The position numbers and the translations under genes were made by a program. The notes beneath the pieces are model-generated. The model saw only the letters and a program-made list of their open reading frames with translations. It was not told the origin of the DNA and searched no databases. A DNA stretch of 64,000 nucleotides from SLST01 sp964458555 (GTDB lineage Bacteria; Spirochaetota; Spirochaetia; DSM-27196; SLST01), in NCBI GenBank assembly GCA_964458555.1, contig CAYWJH010000005.1, positions 1-64,000 of the forward strand, written 5' to 3'. Positions 8,564 to 16,873 of this stretch are shown piece after piece. How positions within the stretch are numbered: the stretch's first letter is position 1; every line of letters begins with the position of its first letter.

Positions 8564-9043
8564 GTGGCAGTTGACGTTGAAGCCTACTACAGGAAATACG
8601 GTGCGATGGTGCACAGGCGCTGCAGATTCATGTTGCGCGACGATGAGGCGGCCCTCGACGCGATGCAGGACGTCTTCGTCGAGCTTCTGCGACGAGAGAA
8701 GGACCTCGTGCACTCGGCGCCTTCGAGTCTGCTCTACACCATCGCGACCAACGTCTGTCTCAACCGTATCCGCACGAGTAAGCGACGTCCGGAGACCCGC
8801 GACGACGAGATCCTGCTCACCATCGCCGGCGACGAGGGGCCGGAGGACCGGACGCTCTCCGGGCACTTCCTCGATCGGCTCTTCGCCCGCGAGCCCGAGA
8901 GCACGCGGACGATGGCTGTTCTCCACTACGTCGACGGGTTCACGCTCGAAGAGACGGCGCAACAGGTGGGTATGTCGGTCAGCGGGGTCCGAAAGCGTCT
9001 CCGCCAGCTGCGCGCGCGCGGGCTCGAGCTCAAGGACTTGTGA
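8564..9043 (+). CDS. ECF-type RNA polymerase sigma factor
   Basis: 159 aa from GTG 8564, with AGGAAG upstream. It shows sigma region 2 (about 5-75, including ALDAMQDVFVELL and the -10-recognition helix ending TNVCLNRIRTSKRR) and region 4 (about 105-155, helix-turn-helix FTLEETAQQVGMSVSGVRKRL). There is no region 1 or 3, as expected for group-4/ECF factors. It is followed after 9 bp by a membrane anti-sigma-like gene and then by a caspase-like exported protease. The three form a tight operon, and the downstream pair are the obvious partner and output genes. Which promoters it recognises is unknown. Confidence 0.88.
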   Translation: MAVDVEAYYRKYGAMVHRRCRFMLRDDEAALDAMQDVFVELLRREKDLVHSAPSSLLYTIATNVCLNRIRTSKRRPETRDDEILLTIAGDEGPEDRTLSGHFLDRLFAREPESTRTMAVLHYVDGFTLEETAQQVGMSVSGVRKRLRQLRARGLELKDL

Positions 9044-9052
9044 GGTCGCATT

Positions 9053-9865
9053 ATGAGCGAGAAACGTGTACCGGACTTTCTGATCGAACAGTACGTGCTC
9101 GGCGAGTTGCCGCCCGAGAAGGCGCGCGAGGTCGAGCGATCCGAACGATTCGCCGAGCGGGTTGCCGAGGTCGAGCGGGACACCGAACGCTTCCTCGAGG
9201 CGCATCCCCCGCAGGCGTTCGCCCAGCGTATTCGTAACGCGTACGAAGCAGCCGAGCGCTCGCCGGCGCCGTCGTCGGCGCGCAGTCGACCGGGGGCGGG
9301 GCGCACGATCCGTTTCATGACGTTCGCCGTGCCGGGCGCGGCGGCGGTCCTCGCGCTCGCCTTCGTTCTCTTCGGCGGGCTCGGCATCGACACCGCACCG
9401 GTCGTCGATCCCGACTCGGAGATCGTCCGCCTCAAAGGCGCCGAACCCCGAATCTCGGTGTACCGGTCCGCGGGGACCGAGGACGCCGAAGAGCTCGCCG
9501 ACGGCGACGTCGCCCGACAGGGCGACCTACTCCAGATCACCTACACCGCCTCCGGCCGCGCGTTCGGCGCGGTCGTCAGCGTGGACGGTCGCGGTACGGT
9601 GACCCTGCACTACCCCCCGACGCCGTCGAGCGAGCCCGCGCTGTCGACCGGTGGCGAACAGCAGCTACCCTACGCGTATCGGCTCGACGACGCTCCGGCG
9701 TTCGAGCGCTTCTACTTCGTCACGTCGGAGACCCTCTTCGACGTCTCCGAGCTGCTCAGCCGCATCCGCACGCAGGCGGATTCGATCGTCTCGAGCCCGG
9801 ACACGGAGCTTCGCCTCCCCGGTGATTTCGAGGTCGAAGCGATTACGATTCGTAAAGGAGAGTGA
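9053..9865 (+). CDS. membrane anti-sigma-factor-like protein with DUF4384-like periplasmic domain
   Basis: 270 aa. The N-terminal about 70 residues resemble the sigma-binding helical part of anti-sigma factors (LIEQYVLGELPPEKA) but contain no zinc-binding His/Cys. In fact the whole protein lacks cysteine. A single membrane span (about 89-110) is followed by a periplasmic domain of about 150 residues with the DUF4384-like pattern (GDLLQITY, DGRGTVTLHYP, FERFYFVTSE). DUF4384 domains commonly accompany caspase-like proteases in bacteria. I infer that it holds the ECF sigma factor at the membrane and responds to an envelope signal. The next gene starts 1 bp after its stop, indicating coupled translation. 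Confidence 0.7.
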   Translation: MSEKRVPDFLIEQYVLGELPPEKAREVERSERFAERVAEVERDTERFLEAHPPQAFAQRIRNAYEAAERSPAPSSARSRPGAGRTIRFMTFAVPGAAAVLALAFVLFGGLGIDTAPVVDPDSEIVRLKGAEPRISVYRSAGTEDAEELADGDVARQGDLLQITYTASGRAFGAVVSVDGRGTVTLHYPPTPSSEPALSTGGEQQLPYAYRLDDAPAFERFYFVTSETLFDVSELLSRIRTQADSIVSSPDTELRLPGDFEVEAITIRKGE

Positions 9866-9866
9866 C

Positions 9867-12014
9867 ATGCGACGGATCGTTCTCATCGCGCTGACCCTGG
9901 TGTCGTTGATCGCCGTTGTGGGTAGTGCTCAGCAGGCACCCATCCGCAGATACGGTCTGTTCATCGGCGCGAACGACGGCGGGCGCGAGCGCGTCACGCT
10001 GCGCTGGGCGGTTGCCGACGCCCGACGTGTCGCCGAGGTCATGACCGAAATCGGCGGTATCCGATCGCAGGACGCGTACGTCCTCACCGATCCCACCGCG
10101 CGCGACCTCGAGCTGCAGTTCGACCACCTGCGAAGCCGCCTCGAGACAGAGGCCCATCGGGTACGCCGCAGCGAAATCGTACTCTACTACTCCGGGCACT
10201 CGGACGAATCCGGGCTCATGCTCGGCGAGGATCATCTATCCTACGTCGACCTGCGGCGCCAGATAGACGGCGTGGGGGCCGATGTCAGCATCGCCATCCT
10301 CGATTCGTGCGCCTCCGGCGCGTTCACCCGTCTGAAGGGCGGTTCGTTCACGCAGCCGTTCCTGCTCGACGAAGGCTCGGACGTCACCGGCCACGCGTTT
10401 CTCGCGTCCAGCAGCGCAGACGAGGCGAGCCAGGAGTCCGACTCGCTCGGATCGAGCTTCTTCACGCACTACCTCGTCAGCGGCCTTCGCGGCGCGGCCG
10501 ACTCGAGCGACGACCGGGTCGTCACGCTCGACGAAGTCTACCTCTACGCGCGAGAAGAGACGCTTCAGCGCACGCTGAACACGTTCGCCGGTCCCCAGAA
10601 CGCCAGCTTCGACTTCCAGCTGACCGGCACCGGCAGCCTCGTCCTCACGGATCTCTCGGTCGTCGACGCCGCGATCGTGCTCGACCCCTCGGTCGACGGG
10701 CGGCTCTACGTCTCGCGAGAGGTCGGCGGAGTCGTCGCCGAGGTGGAGAAGCGCGAGGGCAAGAATCTCACGCTCGCGCTGCCGGCCGGCAGTTACGTGC
10801 TGACGCTCCAGGGAGACGAGCGAAACTACGAGCACAGCCTCGTTCTCACCTCCGGTTCGCGCGTTTCCGTCGCGGGGCGCGATTTCCGCGTCACCTTCCT
10901 CGACCGCAACCGCGTTCGCGGTGACGCCGAGCGCGAGGTCGCCCCGCTCAGCCTGAGCGTCGTCCCGGGCGTCGAGCTCGTCGCCGAAGACCCCTACGAG
11001 GTCACCGTATCCCTCGGGCTCATCGCCGCCGACTCGTACCGCGTGCGCGGCGGACAGGCGTCCGGGATCCTCAGCATCACCAACGAGGACCTGATCGGCG
11101 TCCAGCTCGCGGGAGTCGGGAACACCGTCGCGGGGAACGTGACCGGCGTCCAGCACTCCGGGGTCTTCAACATCGTCAACGGGGACGCATTCGGGCTCCA
11201 GAACGCGGGCGTCTTCAACCAGATCGACGGACACGGCGGACTCATTCAGAACGCGGGCGTGTTCAACGTTTCCACCGCGGGCTTCAACGGTCTCCAATCC
11301 GCCGGGGTCTTCAACGTCACCGACGGTACGCTCAACGGGGCACAACTCTCCGGGGTCTTCAACCGCGCCCACGCGGTGAACGGCGCCCAGATAAGCCTCG
11401 TCAACGTGGGCGGCGACGTGAACGGCGGTCAGGTGGGGCTGGTCAACATTGGCAGGCGGGTCGTCGGTACCCAGATCGGTCTGGTCAACATCTCAGAAGA
11501 GATGTACGGCGTGCCGATCGGTCTCGTCTCGGTTGTCGAGCGCGGGATCCACGACGTCAGCATCTGGTGGGAAGGCGAAGACCGGACGTGGGTAGGCGTC
11601 CAGAACGGAAGCAATATCTTCTACACGCTCGCCTACGCCGGGGTGACGCGCGGGGGCTCATGGCGGAGCCTCGAAGGATTCGCCGTAGGCGCCGGCCTCG
11701 GGTTTCGCGTCCAGAGCCGCCCGTTCTACGTCGATCTCGACGCCGGATGGAAGACGGTCAGCGCGGGAGCCGACCCCGATGAGCGCTTCGCCTCGCTGTT
11801 CGACCCGGCGCGCGGCGCGTCCTTTCCGAGTATGCGCTTGATGGCGGGATTCGCGATCGGCGACGGGCTCGGCTGGTTCATCGGGGGAAGCTTCGACGTG
11901 CTCGCGCCGGCGACGACGGACACGATCGGCTACTTCGACGAGCGCGGGAACGCGATCGGCCTGTCGGGCGCAGCGGCCCTCTACCCGACGTTCTTTACGG
12001 GGTTCAAGTTCTAG
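9867..12014 (+). CDS. exported caspase-like (C14) protease with surface-repeat solenoid and barrel-like C-terminus
   Basis: 715 aa from ATG 9867, preceded by AAAGGAG. A longer in-frame extension to 9651 lies inside the upstream gene and is rejected. Order of parts: signal peptide (1-20, ending GSA); caspase-like fold with the catalytic dyad His111 (YYSGHSDESG) and Cys148 (ILDSCASGAF); a middle beta-rich region (about 265-410); ten tandem repeats of 14-16 residues (411-562); and a C-terminal about 150 residues with alternating hydrophobic strands ending in Phe (TGFKF), as in outer-membrane barrels. The repeats resemble those of Leptospira LA_2272-type surface proteins. It is the last gene of the sigma/anti-sigma operon and overlaps the convergent sigma gene by 4 bp. 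Substrate unknown. Confidence 0.85.
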   Translation: MRRIVLIALTLVSLIAVVGSAQQAPIRRYGLFIGANDGGRERVTLRWAVADARRVAEVMTEIGGIRSQDAYVLTDPTARDLELQFDHLRSRLETEAHRVRRSEIVLYYSGHSDESGLMLGEDHLSYVDLRRQIDGVGADVSIAILDSCASGAFTRLKGGSFTQPFLLDEGSDVTGHAFLASSSADEASQESDSLGSSFFTHYLVSGLRGAADSSDDRVVTLDEVYLYAREETLQRTLNTFAGPQNASFDFQLTGTGSLVLTDLSVVDAAIVLDPSVDGRLYVSREVGGVVAEVEKREGKNLTLALPAGSYVLTLQGDERNYEHSLVLTSGSRVSVAGRDFRVTFLDRNRVRGDAEREVAPLSLSVVPGVELVAEDPYEVTVSLGLIAADSYRVRGGQASGILSITNEDLIGVQLAGVGNTVAGNVTGVQHSGVFNIVNGDAFGLQNAGVFNQIDGHGGLIQNAGVFNVSTAGFNGLQSAGVFNVTDGTLNGAQLSGVFNRAHAVNGAQISLVNVGGDVNGGQVGLVNIGRRVVGTQIGLVNISEEMYGVPIGLVSVVERGIHDVSIWWEGEDRTWVGVQNGSNIFYTLAYAGVTRGGSWRSLEGFAVGAGLGFRVQSRPFYVDLDAGWKTVSAGADPDERFASLFDPARGASFPSMRLMAGFAIGDGLGWFIGGSFDVLAPATTDTIGYFDERGNAIGLSGAAALYPTFFTGFKF
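11097..11552 (+). repeat. ten in-frame 14-16-residue repeats in the caspase-like protein
   Basis: Ten consecutive units fill exactly 152 codons. Units 1-6 are 15-16 residues of the form G-x-Q-x-(S/A)-G-V-F-N (e.g. GVQHSGVFNIVNGDAF, GLQSAGVFNVTDGTLN). Units 7-10 are 14-15 residues of the form G-x-Q-(I/V)-(G/S)-L-V-N (e.g. GGQVGLVNIGRRVV, GTQIGLVNISEEMY). The regular spacing and the Asn/Gly turns suggest a beta-solenoid. Confidence 0.85.
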
Positions 12015-12979
12015 AGGTCCCGATACGCCCGGATCGAGTTCAACTGACGCAGCTTGCGTATCGCCTTCTCCTGAAGCTGGCGAACGCGCTCGCGGGTAAT
12101 GCCGAGCCGCTTGCCCGTCTCTTCGAGCGTGTACGGGCCCTCGCTGCCGATTCCGAATCGCAGCTTGATGATGTGCTTCTCACGCTCGCTGAGGACGCCG
12201 AGCGCGTCACGGATGTGGTCCTGCACGGTCAGCCGGAAGGCACGCTCGGCCGGGGCGACAGACGCCTCGTCCTCGATCAGGTCGGACAGCCGGGTCGAGT
12301 TGTCCTCGTCCACGGTGACGTCGAGGCTCGCCGCATCCTGCGCGAACCGAGTCACGTCCTCCACGCGATCGGTGTCGCAGCCGAGCCGGCCGGCGATCTC
12401 CGCCACACTGGGCGCGCGACCGAGCTCGTCGGTGAGCTGCCGCGTGATCGAGAAGCAGCGACGGATGTGGGTCAGCATGTGCACCGGGATCCGGATCACG
12501 CGGCCTTTATCCGCGAGCGCCTTCACGATCGCCTGCCGGATCCACCATGTGCCGTACGTACTGAATCGGCATCCCTTCCTGAAGTTGAACCGATCGACCG
12601 CTTCGATCAGACCGATGTTTCCCTCGTCGATCAGATCGAGCAGGCCGAGCCCCTGGTGTTGGTAGCGTTTTGCAATCGAGACGACGAGCCGGAGATTCGC
12701 GCGCACCATCCGGTGCTTCGTCTCGCGCAGCTCGCCCTCGAGCCGTTCGAGCTGTGCAGCGTGCCGGTGCGAGCGCTCGGACTCGGACTCGAGGTCGGCG
12801 ATCGAGCTCTTCAGCCGCGAAACCTCCATCGCAAGCTCCTGCTCTTCGGCGGCCGATAGAAGCGGATAGTCAGCGATCTGCTGGAGGTAGTAGGACAGCG
12901 GGTCGGCACCGTCGGCAACCGCCGTCAACCGGGCGGATTCCGACGTTTTCGGGGTCTCGACCGATGTCGCGTCAGCCAT
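12011..12979 (-). CDS. RNA polymerase sigma-70 family factor (group 2, RpoD/RpoS-like)
   Basis: 322 aa. It lacks the long region 1.1 of a primary sigma factor. It has region 1.2 (DPLSYYLQQIADYPLL), region 2 with the core-binding and -10-recognition helices (GLIEAVDRFNFRKGCRFSTYGTWWIRQAI), region 3 and region 4 with a complete helix-turn-helix (TLEETGKRLGITRERVRQLQEKAIRKLR). A charged coiled insertion lies at about 50-80. This is one of three sigma genes in the window (ECF at 8.6 kb, RpoS-like at 56.5 kb). Its function cannot be read directly. It converges on the caspase-like gene with a 4-bp overlap and has a good promoter at 12994-13022. Confidence 0.85.
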   Translation of the reverse strand: MADATSVETPKTSESARLTAVADGADPLSYYLQQIADYPLLSAAEEQELAMEVSRLKSSIADLESESERSHRHAAQLERLEGELRETKHRMVRANLRLVVSIAKRYQHQGLGLLDLIDEGNIGLIEAVDRFNFRKGCRFSTYGTWWIRQAIVKALADKGRVIRIPVHMLTHIRRCFSITRQLTDELGRAPSVAEIAGRLGCDTDRVEDVTRFAQDAASLDVTVDEDNSTRLSDLIEDEASVAPAERAFRLTVQDHIRDALGVLSEREKHIIKLRFGIGSEGPYTLEETGKRLGITRERVRQLQEKAIRKLRQLNSIRAYRDL

Positions 12980-12993
12980 ACGCTTCCTTTTTC

Positions 12994-13022
12994 GTTCTAC
13001 GCCTCACCGTGGCACCTGTCAA
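12994..13022 (-). promoter_or_regulatory. sigma-70 promoter of the group-2 sigma gene
   Basis: On the minus strand: TTGACA (13022-13017), 17-bp spacer, TAGAAC (12999-12994), 15 bp before the ATG. The -35 overlaps the stop codon of the upstream LytM-like gene. Confidence 0.65.
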
Positions 13023-13789
13023 CCCCGAGGGGCGGTCTCCGGGTCGACGTAACGATTGTTCTTCCACACGGTGAACAGCACCTTTGCCGAGTCGAACGCG
13101 GGCGAGAACCCCACGGTTCCGATCACCGATCCCGCAGCGACACGCGCGCCCTCGGTGACGAGGACGCGGTCGGCTCCCGCGTACCCGTAGAGGAAGCCGT
13201 TCCTGCTGCGCACGAGGATCAGTTTCCCGAAACTGCTGAACGGCCCCACGAACTCGACCACCCCGTCGGTGACCGAGCGAAACTCATCGCCCTCGTTACC
13301 GCTCATTACGACGCCAGGGAATTTTCCGTCCCACACGAGGCGCTCTCCGGGATGGGGCCAATTGCCCGGATAGCCGGAGATGCCGGTCGACCCCGTAGAG
13401 CTCGGGTTGGACGACGCCACCGCTGCGGGAGACGGCGAGCCGGGCACGACGAGGACATCGCCCGGCCGCACCACGTCGTCGCGACCGAGCCCGTTTGCCG
13501 CGAGCAGGTCAAGCCAGCCTACGCCGAGTTTGCGCGCGATCGAGTAGACGTACTCGCCCTCGCGAACGACGTAGGTTCCCGGAATGCGGACGCGAGTTCC
13601 CACCGCGAGGCGCGTTGGGTCGGCGATGTCGTTGTACTCGAGAATCACGTCGGCCTCGAGATCGTATCTGCGCGCGAGCGTGTAGATGGTCTCGCCTCGC
13701 GCGAGTACGTGCACCTGCTCGTCGGCCACTGCTGCCGAGGAGAGCATCACGAGAAGTATGACTGCAGGACACAAGCGCTTGTTCGGCAT
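13019..13789 (-). CDS. secreted LysM/LytM (M23) family protein, apparently catalytically dead
   Basis: 256 aa from ATG 13789; the frame is open further upstream, but this start begins a clear signal peptide (to about residue 23, SSAAVADE). Two LysM peptidoglycan-binding modules follow (GETIYTLARRYDLEADVILEYNDI and a second one with EYVYSIARKLGVGWLDLLAANGL), then a Ser/Pro linker and a C-terminal LytM/M23 fold (SVTDGVVEFVGPF, VAAGSVIGTVGFSP). The zinc ligands of M23 peptidases are missing: there is no HxxxD, and the usual HLHFE motif reads LFTVWK. It is therefore more like an EnvC/NlpD-type amidase regulator or cell-wall scaffold than a peptidase. It lies upstream of the group-2 sigma gene on the same strand. 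Confidence 0.75.
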   Translation of the reverse strand: MPNKRLCPAVILLVMLSSAAVADEQVHVLARGETIYTLARRYDLEADVILEYNDIADPTRLAVGTRVRIPGTYVVREGEYVYSIARKLGVGWLDLLAANGLGRDDVVRPGDVLVVPGSPSPAAVASSNPSSTGSTGISGYPGNWPHPGERLVWDGKFPGVVMSGNEGDEFRSVTDGVVEFVGPFSSFGKLILVRSRNGFLYGYAGADRVLVTEGARVAAGSVIGTVGFSPAFDSAKVLFTVWKNNRYVDPETAPRG

Positions 13790-13873
13790 CTCGACGGTTA
13801 CATTGTCGGAGACGGCACCCGGAAAATGAAGCCAATTGCTGTCAGCCCGCGCATCGCGTGGTAGGATGCCGGC

Positions 13874-14416
13874 GTGTACCGGCCCGTGCTTGTTCTCCTC
13901 GCCATTGGCGCGCTCTGCGGCCAGCTTGCTGCGGACCAGCCGACGCCGCTCGAACCCGTTCCCGACGAGGTCGACCTGGACCCGTACGCGGTGGTAGAAC
14001 GCCACGGTCAGCCCGACTTTGCGGTGAGGAATCTGCTCGTCTACCACCGCAGCTTCGCCGAGCTTCCGGCCGATGTCACGTTCTTCCTCGTCGACGGTCT
14101 CGTCCGCGAGGTGAGCTTCGCCTTCCCCGTCGAAGAAGGCGACGCTGCCCGGCTGAGAAGCGACGCCGATCGCGTCGTCAAGCGGCTGCGTGTGCTCTAC
14201 GGAGCGCCTTCGGCAACGGTCCGTTCGGCCGGTTCGCACAGAAGCTTCTCCTGGCAAGACGATCGCGGGGAGCTGTTGCATACCCTCGTCCTCACGCCCG
14301 GCCGCGAGGAGCACTCGCTACGCGTCGCGCGCAGCGATTCGCCGTCCGCACCGCCGCAGACGAGGGGCGCCGGACAGCGTCATACTCAACCGTCATACTC
14401 AGGAGACACAAAGTGA
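13874..14416 (+). CDS. exported hypothetical protein
   Basis: 180 aa from GTG 13874 (TAGGAT lies 7 bp upstream). It has an N-terminal signal peptide (YRPVLVLLAIGALCGQLAAD). The rest is a small soluble domain with no recognised family and an Arg/Ser/Pro-rich tail. Its stop overlaps the GTG of the oligopeptidase gene (GTGA), so the two are likely co-translated. Function unknown. Confidence 0.7.
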   Translation: MYRPVLVLLAIGALCGQLAADQPTPLEPVPDEVDLDPYAVVERHGQPDFAVRNLLVYHRSFAELPADVTFFLVDGLVREVSFAFPVEEGDAARLRSDADRVVKRLRVLYGAPSATVRSAGSHRSFSWQDDRGELLHTLVLTPGREEHSLRVARSDSPSAPPQTRGAGQRHTQPSYSGDTK

Positions 14417-16548
14417 CGCGAGAACCACGACTGACCCCCCACGATCTTCTCACGACGCCACCACCCCCACCCCGGGCGGCGCGCGTACCGCACGAACGGA
14501 TCGTCCATGGCACGCCGGTGCACGACCCGTACGACTGGCTCCGCGACCCGGACTACCCGGATGTCACCGATGAACGCGTACTCGAATACCTTCGTAGCGA
14601 GAACGATTACTTCGCCGCGCTGTTCGAGCCGCACCGCCCATTGATCGACAGAATCCACGACGAGCTGCGCGCGAGAATCCGCGAGGACGACGAGTCGGTA
14701 CCGGTTCGCGACGGCCAGTGGTATCACCAATCGCGCTTCGGTGCCGGAGACGAGTACCGCGTGCACTATCGCCGACCGATCGACCGCGCAGCGTGGGAGG
14801 TCGTCCTCGACGAACGCGAGCTCGCCGCGGGGCACGACTACTTCCGGCTCGGCGGGATGGACGTATCCGACGATTCGCTCCTCGCCTTCTCCACCGACGT
14901 CGACGGCGACGAGCGCTACACGCTCCGGTTCCGCGACCTCACCGGGGCGCGCGAGTTCCCGGAGACAATCGAAGACACCATCGGCGAGCCCATCTGGCTT
15001 CCCGGTGCGAGGACCCTGCTCTATCTCGAGCTGAACGACCAGTGGCGGCCGTTTCGCGTGCGCGCCCATTCGATCGGCACGACTCCCGCAGACGACCCGG
15101 TTCTCTACGAGGAGGCAGACGACGGCTTCTTCGTGGAGGTCGATCTGAGTCAGGATCGGCGGTACGTCGTGATCGAGACGGGGGACCACGAGACGACGGA
15201 GGTTCGCGTCGTTCCCGCCGATTCGCCCACGGCGCCCGCCCGCCTCATCTCGCCCCGACGCCGAGGTCACGAGTATCACGTCGACCACGCCCGGAATCGC
15301 TTCTACGTGCTGACCAACGACGCGTCGATCAACTTCCGAATCGTGTCGGCTCCCGACACCGATCCGGGCGAGTCGGCCTGGGAGGAGGTTATCGCCGGAC
15401 GCGACGACACGTACCTGCACGGGTTCACACCGTTCGCTCGCTGTCTCCTCGTCGAGGAGCGCAGCAACGCCGTTGACGACGTCGTCGTGTACCCCTACGA
15501 GGGTATCCCGTTTCGCGTCGCCTTTCCCGAGGACGTGCACGCGGCGCACGAGGGCGAGAACCCCGAGTTCGACGTTACCACCGTACAGGTGCGCTACGAG
15601 TCGATGATCACTCCACCCACCGTGTTCGACCTCGACCTCCGCACGGGCGAGCTCACGCAGCGAAAGCAGCTCGAGATTCCATCCGGTTACGACCGCGAGC
15701 GATTTCGCACGCGACGACTCTTCGCTCCGGCTCGTGACGGGACGCTCGTTCCGATTACGGTCGTGCATCGAGACGATTTTCCGCTCGACGGCACCGGCTA
15801 TCTCCACCTCTCGGGCTACGGCGCGTACGGCTACGGCATCACGCCGGGCTTCTCGCGCGACGAGCTCAGCCTGCTCGACCGCGGGTTCGCGTTCGCCGTT
15901 GCCCACGTCCGCGGCGGGGACGAGCTCGGCAGACAGTGGTATCTGGAGGGGAAGCTCGACAAGCGGTGGAACACCTTCGCCGACTTCATCGACGCGGCGC
16001 ACCACCTCGTCGCCGAGCGGTACACGGCCGCGGGAAGGATATGTGCGAGCGGCGGGTCGGCGGGCGGCGAGCTCATGGGCGTCGTGCTCAACGAGGCGCC
16101 CACGCTCTGGGCGGCGGTAGCGGCGCACGTGCCCTTCGTCGACGTGACGAACACGATGCTCGACGACACGCTACCGCTCACGCCCATGGAGTGGCCCGAG
16201 TGGGGAAACCCGATCGACAGCAGCGAGGCCTTCGCCTACATCCGCTCGTACAGCCCCTACGACAACGTCAGCGCGCAGCCGTATCCGCCGATCTTCGTCA
16301 CCGCCGGGCTCAACGACCCGCGCGTCACGTACTGGGAGCCGGCAAAGTGGACCGCCGCGCTCCGCTACACGAGGACCGACGACAACGTCGCGCTCCTCAA
16401 GACCAACATGGGAGCGGGCCACGCCGGGAAGTCCGGCCGATTCCAGCACCTGGAGGAAGAAGCCGAAGAGATCGCGTTCTTTCTGCTTGCGACCGGGAGG
16501 TCGGTCGAACCGGGCCGTGACGACGCAGACGAACGACCGTACCTTTGA
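14413..16548 (+). CDS. ptrB: oligopeptidase B / protease II (S9A prolyl oligopeptidase family)
   Basis: 711 aa from GTG 14413, chosen because AGGAG lies 7-8 bp upstream; the open frame extends further back but without a site. The N-terminal part (about 20-420) is the seven-blade propeller cap, and the C-terminal part is the alpha/beta hydrolase with triad Ser549 (CASGGSAGGE), Asp635 (GLNDPRV) and His670 (GAGHAGKSGR). The GGDELGRQWY motif near 501 and the length are typical of oligopeptidase B, which cleaves short peptides after Lys/Arg in the cytosol. No signal peptide is seen. It overlaps the preceding exported-protein gene by 4 bp. Confidence 0.92.
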   Translation: MTREPRLTPHDLLTTPPPPPRAARVPHERIVHGTPVHDPYDWLRDPDYPDVTDERVLEYLRSENDYFAALFEPHRPLIDRIHDELRARIREDDESVPVRDGQWYHQSRFGAGDEYRVHYRRPIDRAAWEVVLDERELAAGHDYFRLGGMDVSDDSLLAFSTDVDGDERYTLRFRDLTGAREFPETIEDTIGEPIWLPGARTLLYLELNDQWRPFRVRAHSIGTTPADDPVLYEEADDGFFVEVDLSQDRRYVVIETGDHETTEVRVVPADSPTAPARLISPRRRGHEYHVDHARNRFYVLTNDASINFRIVSAPDTDPGESAWEEVIAGRDDTYLHGFTPFARCLLVEERSNAVDDVVVYPYEGIPFRVAFPEDVHAAHEGENPEFDVTTVQVRYESMITPPTVFDLDLRTGELTQRKQLEIPSGYDRERFRTRRLFAPARDGTLVPITVVHRDDFPLDGTGYLHLSGYGAYGYGITPGFSRDELSLLDRGFAFAVAHVRGGDELGRQWYLEGKLDKRWNTFADFIDAAHHLVAERYTAAGRICASGGSAGGELMGVVLNEAPTLWAAVAAHVPFVDVTNTMLDDTLPLTPMEWPEWGNPIDSSEAFAYIRSYSPYDNVSAQPYPPIFVTAGLNDPRVTYWEPAKWTAALRYTRTDDNVALLKTNMGAGHAGKSGRFQHLEEEAEEIAFFLLATGRSVEPGRDDADERPYL

Positions 16549-16727
16549 CGGATGAGGCGCCTCGACGCGCGCGGCACGGGCGTGACCTCGGGAAGCGTCT
16601 TCTCCACCCTTTGCGGGAAGCGAACTGGTACGGAAAGGTATTCCGAAGCGAGGCGGGTCGTGTCAGACGGGTGGAGGAAGAAATGGCGCCTGCAACCGGA
16701 TTCGGCGCGAGTCGCACCGCTCTTGAA

Positions 16728-16763
16728 ATCAGAAGGGGCGACCCCATGGTCGCCCCTTCTGAT
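16728..16763 (-). terminator. intrinsic terminator after tRNA-Pro
   Basis: A 16-bp perfect inverted repeat (16728-16743 and 16748-16763) with a CCAT loop lies immediately 3' of tRNA-Pro on the minus strand. Only three T residues follow, so the U-tract is weak. Confidence 0.6.
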
Positions 16764-16837
16764 TCGGGCTGGGCAGATTCGAACTGCCGACCTCTCGGTC
16801 CCGAACCGAGCGCGCTAAGCCCCTGCGCTACAGCCCG
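16764..16837 (-). tRNA. tRNA-Pro (CGG)
   Basis: 74-nt cloverleaf on the minus strand. The acceptor is CGGGCTG/CAGCCCG, the anticodon stem CTCGG/CCGAG encloses loop TTCGGGA with anticodon CGG, and the T-loop is TTCGAAT. CCA is not encoded. It lies downstream of tRNA-Asp, separated by a terminator hairpin. Confidence 0.95.
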
Positions 16838-16841
16838 TGCG

Positions 16842-16866
16842 AAAAAACGGCCCCGGAAAGGGGCCA
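16842..16866 (-). terminator. intrinsic terminator between tRNA-Asp and tRNA-Pro
   Basis: The hairpin GGCCCC-GGAAA-GGGGCC (16849-16865, plus-strand reading) is followed on the minus strand by six T residues (16847-16842). tRNA-Pro therefore needs read-through or its own promoter, and the space for one is very short. Confidence 0.75.
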
Positions 16867-16873
16867 CAAACTG

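Noticed and set aside
9651..9866. An N-terminal extension of the caspase-like protein
   Set aside because: It lies inside the anti-sigma-like gene; ATG 9867 has AAAGGAG and starts a clean signal peptide.
16549..16727. A possible gene between the oligopeptidase and tRNA-Pro
   Set aside because: Short frames there lack ribosome sites and run into the terminator and tRNA; I see only a small GAGGCGCCTC palindrome after the oligopeptidase stop.
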